A stretch of DNA of 64,000 nt, taken from positions 555,049,136 through 555,113,135 of the forward strand of contig NC_081413.1 in the NCBI RefSeq assembly GCF_030272615.1, read 5' to 3'. Origin of the DNA: Cryptomeria japonica. Its lineage: Eukaryota; Streptophyta; Pinopsida; Cupressales; Cupressaceae. The first letter of the stretch is position 1. Every line of letters begins with the position of its first letter. The position numbers were made by a program, and so were the translations under genes. This document shows positions 24,501 through 36,074 of the stretch, in pieces. Below the pieces are notes generated by a model. That model did not search any database. It was not told the origin of the DNA and saw only the letters and a list, made by a program, of their open reading frames with translations.

Positions 24501-24757
24501 TCTCTGCTTTACTGGTTAAATTCCTATTTCACAAACTTTAGCTCTTTGTCAGTAACCCTGTCTTTCGGTAAACCAAATCACTAAGATGATAAAACAAAAC
24601 ATCAGTTGCCATCAATGATAACACAAATATTTGATCAAGTCATCTAATCACAAAATCTCAATCTCTTCATCACAAATAGACATATATACTTTACCAGTGC
24701 AGTGATCAGACTTCAACTACATCACCTCATTTGCATCAGTTATGCCAAATGCCAACA
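21592..24757 (-). repeat. G3 5' LTR, interrupted by solo LTR J
   Basis: Starts TGTTGGCATTTGGCATAAC at 24757. It contains the GTAGAAACCC...ACCATGGTGGG box (about 23535-23571) and the C-rich end (plus strand ACTAAGAGGGGGGGTGAATC, about 21616). Without the 1,516-bp insertion and its duplicated 5 bp it is about 1.65 kb. Confidence 0.82.
21647..23162 (-). repeat. Solo LTR J (Ty3/gypsy type, 1,516 bp)
   Basis: Perfect 5-bp target duplication AAGAC (21642-21646 and 23163-23167) inside the G3 LTR. In minus orientation it starts TGTAGACATATAAAA and ends CCCGCACATA, where the final CA is mutated to TA. The start resembles the LTR of element D (TGTAGACACC). A TATA-like CTATAAATAG lies on the minus strand at about 22175-22184. 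Confidence 0.9.
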
Positions 24758-24762
24758 ATACA

Positions 24763-25999
24763 TACTTGAAAGATAACACTCTCCCTCTTGACTTGTCAAA
24801 TAACCAAAAGCAGAATTTTATCCGCCAATCTTCCCATTATACTCTTGTCACAGATACCCTTTTTAAATGAGGTCTGGATGATACTCCCTTAAGATGTCTC
24901 AAGCAAGAAGAATTTGAGAAGGCCTTAAATGAATTTCATAACAAAATTTGTGGCACTCATTCAAGTGGTCTTTACCCTTTCAAAAAAACTCATATGCTTG
25001 CGCTATTATTGGCCAATTATGAAACACGATTATTTTTAGATAGCTAAAACATGCAAACAATGTCAGATCCATGGAAATTTAATTCATGCACCAACACAAG
25101 AGATTCATTCTTTGGCAACATCTTGGCCTTTCTGCCAATAGGGTCTTCATCTAGTAGGAAAGATAAATCCTCCTTCATCCAATGGTCACAAATTCTTCCT
25201 TGTAGCTACAAAATATTTTACAAAATGGATTGAAACAATACCTCTCACAAACATCACAGGAAAACAAATTGTTGCATTTATCTTGAACCACATCATATAT
25301 CACTATGGCATACCCATTACCATTGTCACTGATAATGGGTGACCATTCAAGAAAAGGGATGTACAAGAGCTTTGTGAAAAATTTCAGATCCAACATATAT
25401 TTTCCACACCCTACTATGCACATGAGAATGGACAAGAAGAAGAATCAAACAAAACAATTTTGAAAATCCTCAAAAAGATAGCGAATGATGCTAATAGAGA
25501 TTGGCATATTCAATTGAACCCTGCTCTATGGGCTTACCATACTAGTATTTGTACACCAACAAGAGCCACACCTCTCTCTCTCTTGTCTATGGATCAGAAG
25601 CAATACTACCAATAGAAGTAGAGATACCTTCTCTACGAGTATCATTAAAAGACCTTATCCCAAATGAAGAACAACAAGTATCTAGACTTAAGAGCTAGAA
25701 TTGATCCATGAATGATGGAAAAATGCCTTTGATCATTTGAAGGTGTACCAGCAAAGAATGTGCTGAAGTTATAATCACAAGGTCAAACGAAGAGCATTTC
25801 AAGTTAGAGAACTAGTGCTAAAGGAAAATCCACGAAACCAGTTAGATCGAGAAAAGAAAGGGAAGTTTGAACCAAACTGGTTGGGTCTATTTGTGGTCAC
25901 AACAAAATTTGGGTTAGGATAATATTAGCTATCAACACCAGATGAGGATCAACTTGAGGAACCCATCAATAAAATGCATCTGAAAAAGTTTTATGTCTA
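24763..25999 (+). pseudogene. Gypsy F integrase
   Basis: Reads YLKDNTLPLDLSNNQ, homologous to the stretch before the D integrase. A decayed core follows, with phrases shared with D in different frames: SEAILPIEVEIPSLRVSLKD, an equivalent of NPALWAYRT, and a C-terminal FEPNWLG type phrase. It ends in KKFYV and TAA at 25997-25999. About a dozen stops and several frameshifts destroy it. Confidence 0.85.
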
Positions 26000-27704
26000 A
26001 AAAGTAGAAAATCCAAAAACAGTGAAAAAGTAAGAAAATACAAAAAAGTAAAAAAGCAGAAAATCTAAAAAAAGGTGAAAAAATACATAATACAAAAACA
26101 ATGAAAACAGTGAAAATGAAAAAAAATCAAATATGAGATAAAGTGCAATAAAAACAGATGGTGAAAAACCTAGCAACAAGCGCTAGTTAGCTAATTCTTC
26201 CATCCATTGGTTCATGCATCCTTCCGTTTGCATTCATTTTCATCAACACTGTTCATATCCATAATAAAGTCTTTGTAGATTCACAAGCCTTGCAGGTGAT
26301 TTATCACCATGGTTTGGATCTTTGTATATACCATAATTATGTTTTTTTCTAAACTGGGGGCAAAATCCTGAACCTAGTTAGAGGCAAAATTTCATTGAGC
26401 TTAATCAAATAGGTAGAATGACAATTACACAACACTTGTCAAGCAAAAACTGAGACACATCCAATGTTGAACATAAGTTCAAATTATCAACCATCAACTA
26501 TAAACTATCAGTCTACACATGACAAACACATATCAGTGGATGATATCTATTGACTAATCATTATTTTAACAATTTGAAAATCATGGTTCAACTTTTATAT
26601 CATGATTTTCGCTATCATGATTTCTGAGTGACTCTAGGATGTCTATGACTAGAGGAACAAGGAAGGAACATGATATTTTCTTATCTATTGTCTCTAAATT
26701 AATCGTTAACATGTGTAAATGTTTTGTAGGACACGATCAACAAAGTATCAATGAATATATTTTAGATTTGCATATAGAAATGGTTAATACTGCCTGTTTT
26801 ATGCAAGCAACACTCAGGTCATCTTGGTTCAATCATACCTCAGTGATTGTGCTATCTTGCACTATCAAAACCTAGGAAAGTAGTGCTCAGGTCATCATGG
26901 TTCAATTATACCATTGATGCACTCACTTCCCACATTTTAAAGGCTCAATGATGACAAAAAGCAATGACCAAATGACCAGTTTGATCGCAACATTGCATTT
27001 CATTTTGCAAGGGATCACAAGAGCTCATATTTTCCAAGGCCAAAAGTTTCAAAATGGTGTTATCTCTCTTATTAAGTGATCGAGTACATTGGACATTAAC
27101 AAAAAAAATCAATTCATCCATCCTACATGATAAGTTAGTTCATCTCATCACATGTAAGAATTTCATAATAGGATATCATTCATATGAAATATCCAATCAT
27201 TCATTTATTTAGTTAGGTCATTGCATTGTATCCATCTCATATCAAACATGTAAAGTAGCATCATCATTGCATTGCATTTCATCCATCATCATTATTAACA
27301 TGCATAAAAAAACCATAAAAACATCATAAAAATAGACAACATTACATTGCACATGCATCATAAAGTACTTATAAGAATCACCATACATATTCACATTTGC
27401 ATACATCCTGTAAATACTGCATTATCATAAAAAGCATACATCCATCATCTGGAAGTTATAACCATATAGAAAGTAAAACATACATCATGAAAGTAACTGT
27501 ACAACATAATCATATAACAAATAGCTTGCATCCATAATCTCATAGGTCATGTAAAGTGAATAGGATCAATTGAATATCATATCATAAAAAAGATAAATGT
27601 CCAAGATACAATGATATCACAAAAAAAACTATATGAGATACATCACAAATATACATTGCAGGAATCATTAATATCTCATCACAAAAAGTGTGTACATCAA
27701 TGAA
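26000..27704. other. Gypsy F spacer between integrase and PMD gene
   Basis: Starts with about 160 bp of A-rich sequence (repeated AAAAAGT and GAAAATCC words). A purine run, CTGGGGGCAAAATCC, lies at about 26355. The rest is AT-rich with many CAT/ATC triplets from 27180 on. No ORF here has a family resemblance; the 78-codon ORF at 26639 is probably chance. Confidence 0.6.
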
Positions 27705-29685
27705 TCAATGTCCCATATTAGTGTGACCACTAGGATGCAGAGCAGAACTCTGTCTTGATGCGACAGATCTGGTAACATTAGTTGATACCCCTATGTTTAG
27801 GTCCCCTCCTGGGGGATCTCTCTGAAGTGGCCCTATCATTCCTTGGCTCTCAGAATGGCTCTGTCTCAATCTCTTGCTCAACTATAAAAAGCATGGAGCC
27901 CTCTGATTAATAGGAACATCAGTATAATATAAGGTCCTGTAATACTCAGCCTTTCGGATCACCTAGCACATAATCTTCAAGGCAACCTTCCTTAAACTAT
28001 AATCTCCCGACATCTGTACATGTGCCTTAGCCTAATGACACCTATCCCTAGTTGCATCTCTCTCTTCCATGAGAGAGCCCATCCAAGCCTCTACCTAGGC
28101 AATTTGAGCTTGTGCCTGTGTTTTTACTTGGGACATCTATGCATGTTCCTATACCTAATCTAAGCCTACTTCTGGTGAGATGACATCCTAATGAGAATTC
28201 ATCATGGTGCCTCTACATGTGGCTGCTCAACCTGGGGAACCTCCTACTTTGGAAATTGCTGCCCCTGATCCACTAGACCTGTTCTCCTCCATCTGACCAC
28301 CTAGGGTCATCCAATCCATAGGTACCTCTCTAGCAAGTCTAGAACTACTGACTCTTGGCATGCCTCTTGAGACCACTTCTACTGCTCTATCATCTCCCCC
28401 ATCATCATCTCCTCCATCTCCATCTCCTCCACTGTAATCTCTTGCATCTCCTCCATATCTATCTCTGTCATCCCCTTCCTCTTTTCCATCATATCCACCC
28501 CCACCTCCTCTCCCCCCATCATCCCTCAACCATCTAGGAGCTTTGCATTGCGGCCTCTCATCATCCTCATCTAGAACTGGCTTTGGCTCATCAGGACACG
28601 TCAACCTAGGAAACCTGTATGGAGTAAATTATACAATGTACTCAACTGTTATCCTTCTATCTATCATACCTAGTAAGTAATCCCAATCAAGTGGCCCTAA
28701 TGATAAGTACTCTGCACATTCTTTCTCGTATGCAATAGAGGCCCCCCAAGTAGCCACATCCAGTGTCTTGTGAGCAAATGAGTTGTACCTTATACCCTAC
28801 CATACTATCTCAACACCCTCTTGCAAAGGAATTTCTCGATAACATAGGTGTAGATCTGATCAGGTACTGAGTCAAGAATACATAAGGCATCTCCATTGAA
28901 TCCTCGAGCCAGATCTCACAATCTTTGTATGGTCTTCATATCACTATATCCAGATCATCTAGTGCTTGTCGTCAATACTCCAATTTGCCCAACTTTCGTT
29001 GGACAATGATTCCTGGATATTCATGGGTGTAGGGTCTACCTATAGATCTATCACTAATATCCAATGGTCATGTGATAGGAAGATGCTCCTAGGCCCATAT
29101 GTGGAGAATTGTAACCCCTGCTGATAATTCGACTGATCCCTGATATACTACTCAGTGCAAGTCATAATACAAGTGGGCCAACATACATGATCCCCACGTA
29201 AATCGAGTCCCTTGTGTCACCAACTGCTCAAGGAGGCAACCCCATCCAATAGATAATCCCTTTGACCTATGATCAAGACAAAGGAAACCCTTGATGAATC
29301 CGACGAGCACAGTAGGTAATATGGCATAACCTGTATCTAGCATCTCTTGCCAAGGAATGTCTTATCCACCAATCTCATCATTATCAAACACTTTGTGAAG
29401 TGCATTTGTCCCACCTTGCTCACTAAGATCATAGTAGACCAACTCGCCCATCATGAGGATGCATAGTATCCGATACACATCCTAAGGTGTCATTGTCATC
29501 TTGTCAATCGGTAGGTGAAAGGTATTGTTCTCACTGTGCCAATGCTATGTTAATGCTATCAATAATCCCCAATCAATCAAAGGATGGGGTATATCAAGAA
29601 GGAAAGATAAAGCACACCTATCGATGTGGTCTCGCTTCACCTGGCTAAGGCGGGGTATCAACATCCATTTCTTCGAGAAGCGCTC
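27705..29685 (-). pseudogene. Plant mobile domain (PMD) protein gene in F, antisense to the element
   Basis: The minus-strand exon opens after a splice-acceptor-like TTAATCTCAG at 29686-29695. It reads ERFSKKWMLIPRLSQV, WHSENNTFHLPIDKM, DVYRILCIL, then the open stretch 29343-29152 (LVTQGTRFTWGSCMLAHLYYDLH), WAWEHLPIT, RPYKDCEIW and PYVFLTQYLI. These are the ordered landmarks of the PMD family and line up with the D copy. A frameshift lies between 29150 and 28604. The tail at 28604-28227 is Gly/Asp/Arg-rich. Stops are numerous. PMD proteins include Arabidopsis MAIN and MAIL1 and many transposon-encoded members; this one is transposon-borne. Confidence 0.82.
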
Positions 29686-30710
29686 CTGAGATTAAGGAAC
29701 ACTAAAGTGATCCTACGATCAAATCATATTATCATATCAATATCTTGATTTCTCTATCTATCAAATCATTCTATATATCAATCTATCTTTCTCACTTGAG
29801 ATTTCTGTCAAATCTTGTTGAGCCCCTATCAATGACACTCATCTATCATGAGGTCATTATCAATCCTATCTCATATGGAATGTACTTGAGATAATCAAAA
29901 CTGATCATCAAATTTTATCAATTGGATACCTAATCAAATCAAGTTGGCAACATTTCATTGCCTTTACTAAAATTTTTGATTTTTGGGGGGGGGTAAAGGA
30001 GCAATTAAAATCCTATTGAAATAATCAAGTCATCCAAAATTGCAATAAAAAATCTAAAATCAATCATCAAAAATCCAATAATAACATCAAATAATTAAAA
30101 AATCAATTAGAAATTGAAAAATCAATTCAAAATTGAAAAATCAATTCGAAATTGAAAAATCAATTCAAAATCGCAAAAAATCCAAAATCATGAAATAAAT
30201 CATCAAATAATCAGATAATAAAAAATCTTGCATGCAGTGGTGGCAGCGGCCGTGCCGGCCACAACATCCGTGGTGCCAGCAGCGCCCATTGCGGCATTCG
30301 TGGTGGCATCGACTGGGCCCTCCGCGGCGCCTGTAGTGGCGCCACTACCCCCCATAATTTTAAAAAAAAATTTGAAAACATGAGGCAAAAATTTGATTTT
30401 TTTTAAAAACACAACAAATTTTAAAAATTTTCAAAAACCACCTCAAACCCATTTTAAAACGCTAAAAACCCAATAGAAAAATGCGATAATTTTTCAAATC
30501 CAGGTGACAAGACTGCTAAAACAAACAATTTTTTTCTTCTAAAAATGGCTAAATATTTCAAAAGTCAAGCTAAAAATTGACAAAGCTGTGTTTTCTCAGG
30601 GTACGTATTGGTGGACCATAGGCTACGAGATGCTCATGTCGCCGAACTCGCTCGAACCTGTGCTGGTGGTACGAGATCGTCATTTCCTCCCCCAGAGAAA
30701 ATTTTCAAAC
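29686..30710 (-). other. Putative intron and 5' exon region of the F PMD gene
   Basis: AT-rich sequence with two GC-rich islands. The island at 30233-30355 would encode an Ala/Thr/Gly run, probably low complexity. The one at 30590-30690 has a minus-strand ATG and reads SYHQHRFERVRRHEHLVAYG, which loosely recalls the predicted first exon of the D gene (VHRFNCVHRFQRP). A GT follows, but its phase does not fit cleanly, so the exon is tentative. Simple repeats (AATTGAAAAATCAATT words) fill 30090-30170. Confidence 0.35.
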
Positions 30711-32650
30711 AACTTGCAAGCACAAATGAAGAGTGGTAAAAGGAAATTCACCTTTTTAAACTCAAAATGGAGCATTTAAGTGGGATTTTTATTCCACTTA
30801 TTTTTAATCATCTAATCAACTAATTAGCCTCGCATGATAGCATTTTCAAATTTCTTATTGGGAAATGAATCAGAATTGATAGCCCTAAAAAATTGATTGC
30901 ATTAGAATTTTCAATTATGAACTTAAATAGTGATCTTTTTGGTTCTATTTGTATCCTTTGTCAAGGTTCAAAGTCTAGAGTTTAGGGCTTATCAAATTTT
31001 CCGAAGCTTTGTGAAGAAAAACCCTAGCAATGATATATTTTGTCGTTACTTTTTCCCACTTAAAGACCAAGGGTTTCTTACCATGGGCGGGGTCATTTTA
31101 TTTCCTAAGCACTAAGTTGTAGTAGATTGGTTTTAGAAATGAATTTCCTAGATTTGCATGCAAAATTTCCTATATTCGATCTCATTTAATATTTGTGCCC
31201 ACGACCTCTTTTTCCTAAGTTAAAATTCCTACGTATTTCAGCCGGTTGATAAAAGAAGAATAGATCTGATGGTCTACACTTCCCCGTGATTGAAAGTGCA
31301 GTGAAGATAAAGACCGTGACATCATGAGATGACGCGGCGTGTCTTCAATGGAAAAGGATGAGCTGGCGATGTAATATTCCAAAAAAATTGTTTCGCCAGT
31401 TCTCAGGTAGTAAAGACTAGTTTACTAACAGTCCAATCAAGTAGCACATGTTCAAAATGAATAGTGATGTTATGTTCAAGGCAAAAAGGTGCTCGTATTT
31501 TAATTATGAAAAGGTTAACGGGCATTGTGTTGAAGCAATAAAGTGTGAACATATTCGATAGCCCTCATAACCCCACAATAGAAGTTGCAAGGAGGTTATG
31601 GACTGCGGTATCACGAGATGATGCCACATGTCCCAGGCTGACTAGGAAGATCTATAGTGGGGCCGCTAATAGAGTTTGGTTGAAAAATGATATGGCACTT
31701 ATTAGTCATGATTTTGTGGGTCCGCAAATATAGATGGAAGGTCAAATGCCACATCGACCAATAATGATCGTTTGATTTGCCAAGTTGGGTAAGATCTGTC
31801 GTTGGGTTTCAAATTTGAAATTAAAAAGGATCATTAAAGATATTGGTCATAGCCCACACATGAAAGATAGGATGAATAAGATGCAAAATTGTTGACTTTA
31901 GATAGATGGTGGTGAGTTTGAAGTATTCAATGTTGACTCACCCCTGAGGAAGCTTGTGCGGGGTCTTTATTGGGTAAAGGGTTGATTAGACAATTAAGGA
32001 TGATATCTTAGAGATGTGAAAGGATCGTGATTTATTTAGGTTTAGATATGATGGATTATGAGTTATCTAATGCATTCAAAGATTGCCTATTGATAGGATT
32101 CCTGAAGTAGAAGACTGTACACTCAGTAAGGAATAAGATCAGAACAAAATCATTCATGCAAGGTGAACATATGCAGGTGGCAATGGAGTGATGGCCTAGA
32201 AATGACAGTGGCCCAAGTTGAAGGCATGATTGCTAGAATCTATAGCTAGCAAGATGTGCAGAAAATATTAGGATGATGATTCTTCACATGGATTAGCACC
32301 ACCACTTTGAGTGGAATTCTGATTATATATTAACTAGGCTGGTGATAGAATGGGTAGAAATGGATACAAACTTCTTCATTTTTCTGAGAATAATTTTTCA
32401 TCAGTGAGAAGATGGTGGTCGAGCAGAATTATACATGGAGTCATTCCATGTTTTGTGACACTAAATGGATGTTTTTTCTCTGGTATGAGGTTGCTTATTG
32501 TCAAAGGGGTTGTGAAAGTTTAGAGGATTGTCAGAGGAGGCATTAAAGCCTTTTCTTATCAAGAAAAGCCACCCATGACATATCCTTAATTCTTACTCTG
32601 CATTGTTTTGGCAGAGTGTTCCAAGAGGGAGCTTGTAGGGAACTGAAAGA
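30711..32650. other. Unassigned sequence between F and C
   Basis: About 1.9 kb with mixed composition and no ORF longer than about 60 codons. Two related stretches, ATCATGAGATGACGCGGCGTGTC (near 31321) and ATCACGAGATGATGCCACATGTC (near 31610), form an imperfect direct repeat. I recognise no transposon or gene family. It may be old element sequence or low-copy DNA into which C inserted; C's left flank is AAAGA (32646-32650). Confidence 0.5.
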
Positions 32651-33565
32651 TGTTGGAATAGAAGGAATCCAAGAACACTGAGAGAGTTGGGGGGGGTGGG
32701 GGGAGGTGCATGGTAAATCAGTGTTCTACTAGTGTTATAAGATTTTACTTTATTACAACATACACATATAAACTAGTAAATGAAGACACATATAACATGA
32801 AGTAAATAAACCAGCCACATGAATGAACACTATAACACACTAAATTTTACACGTGGAAAACCTCAAAGAGGAAAAACCATGGTGGGATTTGTGACCCACA
32901 ATATCAATTCACTAGCCATATGAAAGATATTACATAGCATGGGGGCTTGCACATGCAAGAAGGAACACTGCCTAGAGCATACTGCTCAACACAAAAAGTC
33001 TCACTGACTACTAGCTTCTGTTGAGATAAAACAATAATGGTGAACTCATAAAATGCATCCACAATGCCAAAAAGAGTTTCGGTTATAGCTCTGTTTTGTA
33101 CCGGTTCATAAACCCTAAACCCTTTTACCAGTATCTCCTTTTCTCTAAGAATGCTTTACAAATTGTCTACTGACCATTGCATGATATTAATTTCGCATAC
33201 AAATTATCTACATACATATCCTTCGCATCATTTTTCTTCTCCATATTGTTATATATCAAAATGACCTAATAAACTGGCTTATATACCCTTTACAAACAAT
33301 ATTCCTTATGTCGGCTTACAAAACATTAAAAAATATATTCAATGTCAGCTCTATACAATAATTACAAAAATAATTTTATAAATAAAACATTTCCTGAATC
33401 CCAGACTGATGTCGGCTTCACTGAAGTGTTGGATGTTGGTGTCGGTGATGGTGCCAGTTATGACCCTAATTTCTCTAATGTTGGTATTTGTCGTTGAATT
33501 CCTTCTATAGAATCTTGTTACCATCAATGACAATATATGAATCCAATGAGTGTCAATTGCCAACA
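32651..33565 (-). repeat. Element C 3' LTR (915 bp)
   Basis: In minus orientation it starts TGTTGGCAATTGACACTC and ends TTCTATTCCAACA. The outer 160 bp match the right LTR at 63525-63682. It contains the ACGTGGAAAACC...AAACCATGGTGGG box (32853-32886) and a long G/C-rich tract near 32690-32705. Confidence 0.9.
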
Positions 33566-33790
33566 ATCTCCCCCTTTGGCATTGATGGCAACACTCATGT
33601 GAAAAATGGATTCCCTGCTGGTTCAACTGAAACTAAAACATGCCCCCTGAGCTGATTGACTATGATTGCATTTATCTCCTCCTTTGATTCTTATACTCTC
33701 TGTCTGATATACTCCCCCTAGGATTATATGCATACTTTCCTTTTCATTTTATTTTTCACATACATATCCTTCCCCTTTGGCATCAATGCC
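33566..33790 (-). other. Element C multiple polypurine tracts
   Basis: On the minus strand, AAAGGGGGAGAT (33566-33577) touches the LTR. Further purine tracts stand at about 33711-33719 and 33770-33778. The GCCATCAATGCCAAAGGGG context is nearly the same as in B and G3. Confidence 0.75.
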
Positions 33791-33852
33791 AAAGACTGGT
33801 GAAAGAATTGTTAGGAATCTATGCAAAAGAATGAATAATTACATATTACTTA

Positions 33853-34951
33853 TCAGAGCTTGACCAATTTCAATATTTTCAGATAAGATTTCTCTAGTAA
33901 TTCTATATAAGTATCCCAGCTAGTTTTGAATGTGTCAGATATGGATACAAGTCCACTTAGTAAATGTGCAAGTGATTCTTTCTCAATGACTTCTGCCGGT
34001 GTGGGCTTCCCAAGCATATCCATGCATTCCCTCTTATGTACACCAAGTGAATCCAATCTTGGACTCACCAAACCTCTGAGACTTATGGCTCTCCAAATGA
34101 TCTTATCTCTTTCCTTTTTAAAAGAAAATATTTGGTTCTCCAAAGTCAAAATTTGTCCATCAAAAGAGTTAGCAATATTAGCAATCTTTTCGTGTAACTC
34201 CTTTATCCTCTTATCTACATTTGTTGTAAGAATCTCTATATTACAACAAACCCTACAAATGTTAGTACACTGTTTCAAATAATTTTCAATAAGTATAAGT
34301 TTGTCTTCAATCTTCCTCTTCTCTATCTCAATGATCTGATCAAAAGTGGTTTTCTTATCCAAAGTGAATCTTACAAGTTCTTGCCGGTTGGAAATCTGAT
34401 GCAATGATTGAAAGTTTTTAGAGATGTGATCTATCAATACCTCTCGCTTCATTTTCAATCATACATTCCAGAATCAATCTATGCAAAATTGTTGTTGGCT
34501 GGTCTATTATCCCCTTGTCTGCAGATCCCTCCTTCATTAATTTTTGCGCAACCATCATCATTAGCTCTGTGGGACTCATCTTTGTGATGGATTTCTTCTC
34601 AACTTGAGTAGTGTCAATTGCCAAATTTTTTTGATGAGGAATCATCTATCGGTTTGGTATTGGATGTTGTACAACTTTACTCTTATTGGTCTCCTTTTCC
34701 TTTTCTTTCTTTTCCTTATTCTCTCCTAGTGTATCCCTTTTCTAATCCTTGTTTGCACTGGTGGCTTCGCCACTTGGTGCAGTATCTATCACTGCTGATG
34801 GATATGATCCACAATATTATTAGTATCATATAAAATATCTGTATTACCTTTCTCAAACTATACATATGTTTTCTCTATCGATTTATCCTATACACTCTCA
34901 TTAATTTTAGGTTTATCTGCCAGTGCAGTTTGTACACTCTTATTTGATTGA
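33853..34951 (-). pseudogene. Element C ORF2, C-terminal part
   Basis: Continuation of ORF2 beyond the B insertion. Two frames (34645-34418 and 34458-33853) overlap through one frameshift. The 201-residue stretch from 34458 is strongly alpha-helical and charged (IIEIEKRKIEDKLILIENYL, KRIKELHEKIANIANSF). This corresponds to the coiled-coil tails of A and B ORF2. The stop at 33853 lies about 60 bp before the first polypurine tract. Confidence 0.75.
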
Positions 34952-34956
34952 GAATT

Positions 34957-36060
34957 TGTTGGCATTTTTGATGATTATGTTGTGATTGTCATTGATGGAC
35001 ACACACTTGCATTGAGATCACTTTTGTATGTATAAGTTAAAAGCTCAACCGGTACTTGTTCCAACTGGTATGATGCATTATAGTCCTTAGACTATTGGTG
35101 TTTTGTAGAAAGTGATTACCGATCTGAAGTAGTATGTTGACCCCAAGTGGTTTGAGGATCTCAAGCGATACGAAGGATCAAAGAAATAGAACACATATTT
35201 CCCAGTCTTCATTTTGTCAAACCGGCAACCGGTATTTTGTATGAACTGGTAATACTTTGTGATGAGTTACCATCCACTGATTGTTTGATGGTACCAACAC
35301 TTTAATGGTGCTTTTTGTGTCATGTTACAAAATATGTCTAGATGCATTGAACCTAGGAAATTGTATTGTAATCCTATTGGACCAACATGAAATTAGATTC
35401 CTTTATAAGGACATCATGTCTAGGGTTTTAGGATGTTGATGTTGTTGCTAGGGTTTAAGGTGGTTGATGAGTTAGAGATAGTATGAATGTGTAGAAGACT
35501 GAAGTAATGCTAGAATGCATTAGGAATGAGCTATCAAGAATCTAACCAAGCAATCTGTGCTATTAGCTAGATCACTCACTTGTTGACTACTCACATCTTT
35601 GAGAAGTCTGAAGCCCTTAACCGAGTAGGCCCAAAAAGCCTTTTGTAAATCCTCTAACAAGGTGATTCACATTTGTGGATCTAAAATCCTCTAGTAAGGT
35701 AGTCTTTAATCGGACTTATCTTCTAATAGAGATTGAGATTCCTAACAGGATCTATTCTGGTAAAGAACATTGTATAACCTTAACTGGTCTAACCTTAACC
35801 GGTCTGGTTCCTATTCTATAGATAGTTACTTGTGAGTTCCATCTCACTATGGTTTTTTCCATTTGGGTTTCCACGTCAAAATCTCTTATGTTATGGTGTT
35901 TGTGCTTCTATGGGTGAATGAATTATTTTCTATTTGGTTTGCATGTGTGCTAACCAGTTTGTCTGCTAAACTATTTTACCGGTTTACTGTTAGTCTAGCA
36001 AAGTGTTTAAGTACTAATATTTTTGGCATACTAATTCACCCCCACTCTTAGTATTCATCA
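34957..36060 (+). repeat. Element B 5' LTR (1,104 bp)
   Basis: Begins TGTTGGCATTTTTGATG and ends CACTCTTAGTATTCATCA. A TATA-like CTTTATAAGG at 35401-35410 could be the core promoter, with the transcript start downstream. It carries the shared box (35849-35880: ATGGTTTTTTCC...GGGTTTCCACG) and the C-rich end. Confidence 0.92.
35401..35410 (+). promoter_or_regulatory. TATA-like element of B LTR
   Basis: CTTTATAAGG, conserved in the 3' LTR (about 41872). It lies about 440 bp into the LTR, a plausible place for the U3 promoter. Only its sequence and its conservation between the LTRs support it. Confidence 0.45.
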
Positions 36061-36061
36061 A

Positions 36062-36074
36062 TTGGTATTAGAGC
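36062..36074 (+). other. Element B primer binding site
   Basis: TTGGTATTAGAGC, one base after the 5' LTR, complementary to the initiator-Met tRNA 3' end with one mismatch. Confidence 0.9.

Larger units (their letters stand above)
16098..24757 (-). mobile_element. Copia element G3 (Sirevirus-like), one LTR truncated
   Basis: Order on the minus strand: 5' LTR (24757 to 21592, with solo LTR J inside), primer binding site, gag, protease, integrase, RT, RNase H, several polypurine tracts, truncated 3' LTR (17209 to 16098). Gene order PR-IN-RT-RH is diagnostic of Ty1/copia. Tandem polypurine tracts and the C-rich LTR end suggest the Sirevirus lineage. Stops are scattered in all genes, so this copy is inactive. 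It inserted into gypsy F pol; the right flank (24758-24762) is ATACA and the left flank is lost. Confidence 0.88.
24758..30710 (+). mobile_element. Gypsy element F: decayed 3' part with antisense PMD gene
   Basis: Begins inside pol where G3 inserted. It holds a broken integrase (24763-25999), an A-rich tract directly after it, a non-coding spacer, and a minus-strand plant mobile domain gene. The order and spacing match element D: integrase, A-rich tract, about 1.7 kb spacer, antisense PMD. I find no 3' LTR; the right limit is set at the last sequence that could belong to the PMD gene. Confidence 0.7.

Noticed and set aside
30203..30412. Ala/Thr-rich 69-codon ORF
   Set aside because: Low-complexity GC-rich island without family resemblance; mentioned only as part of the possible PMD 5' region.
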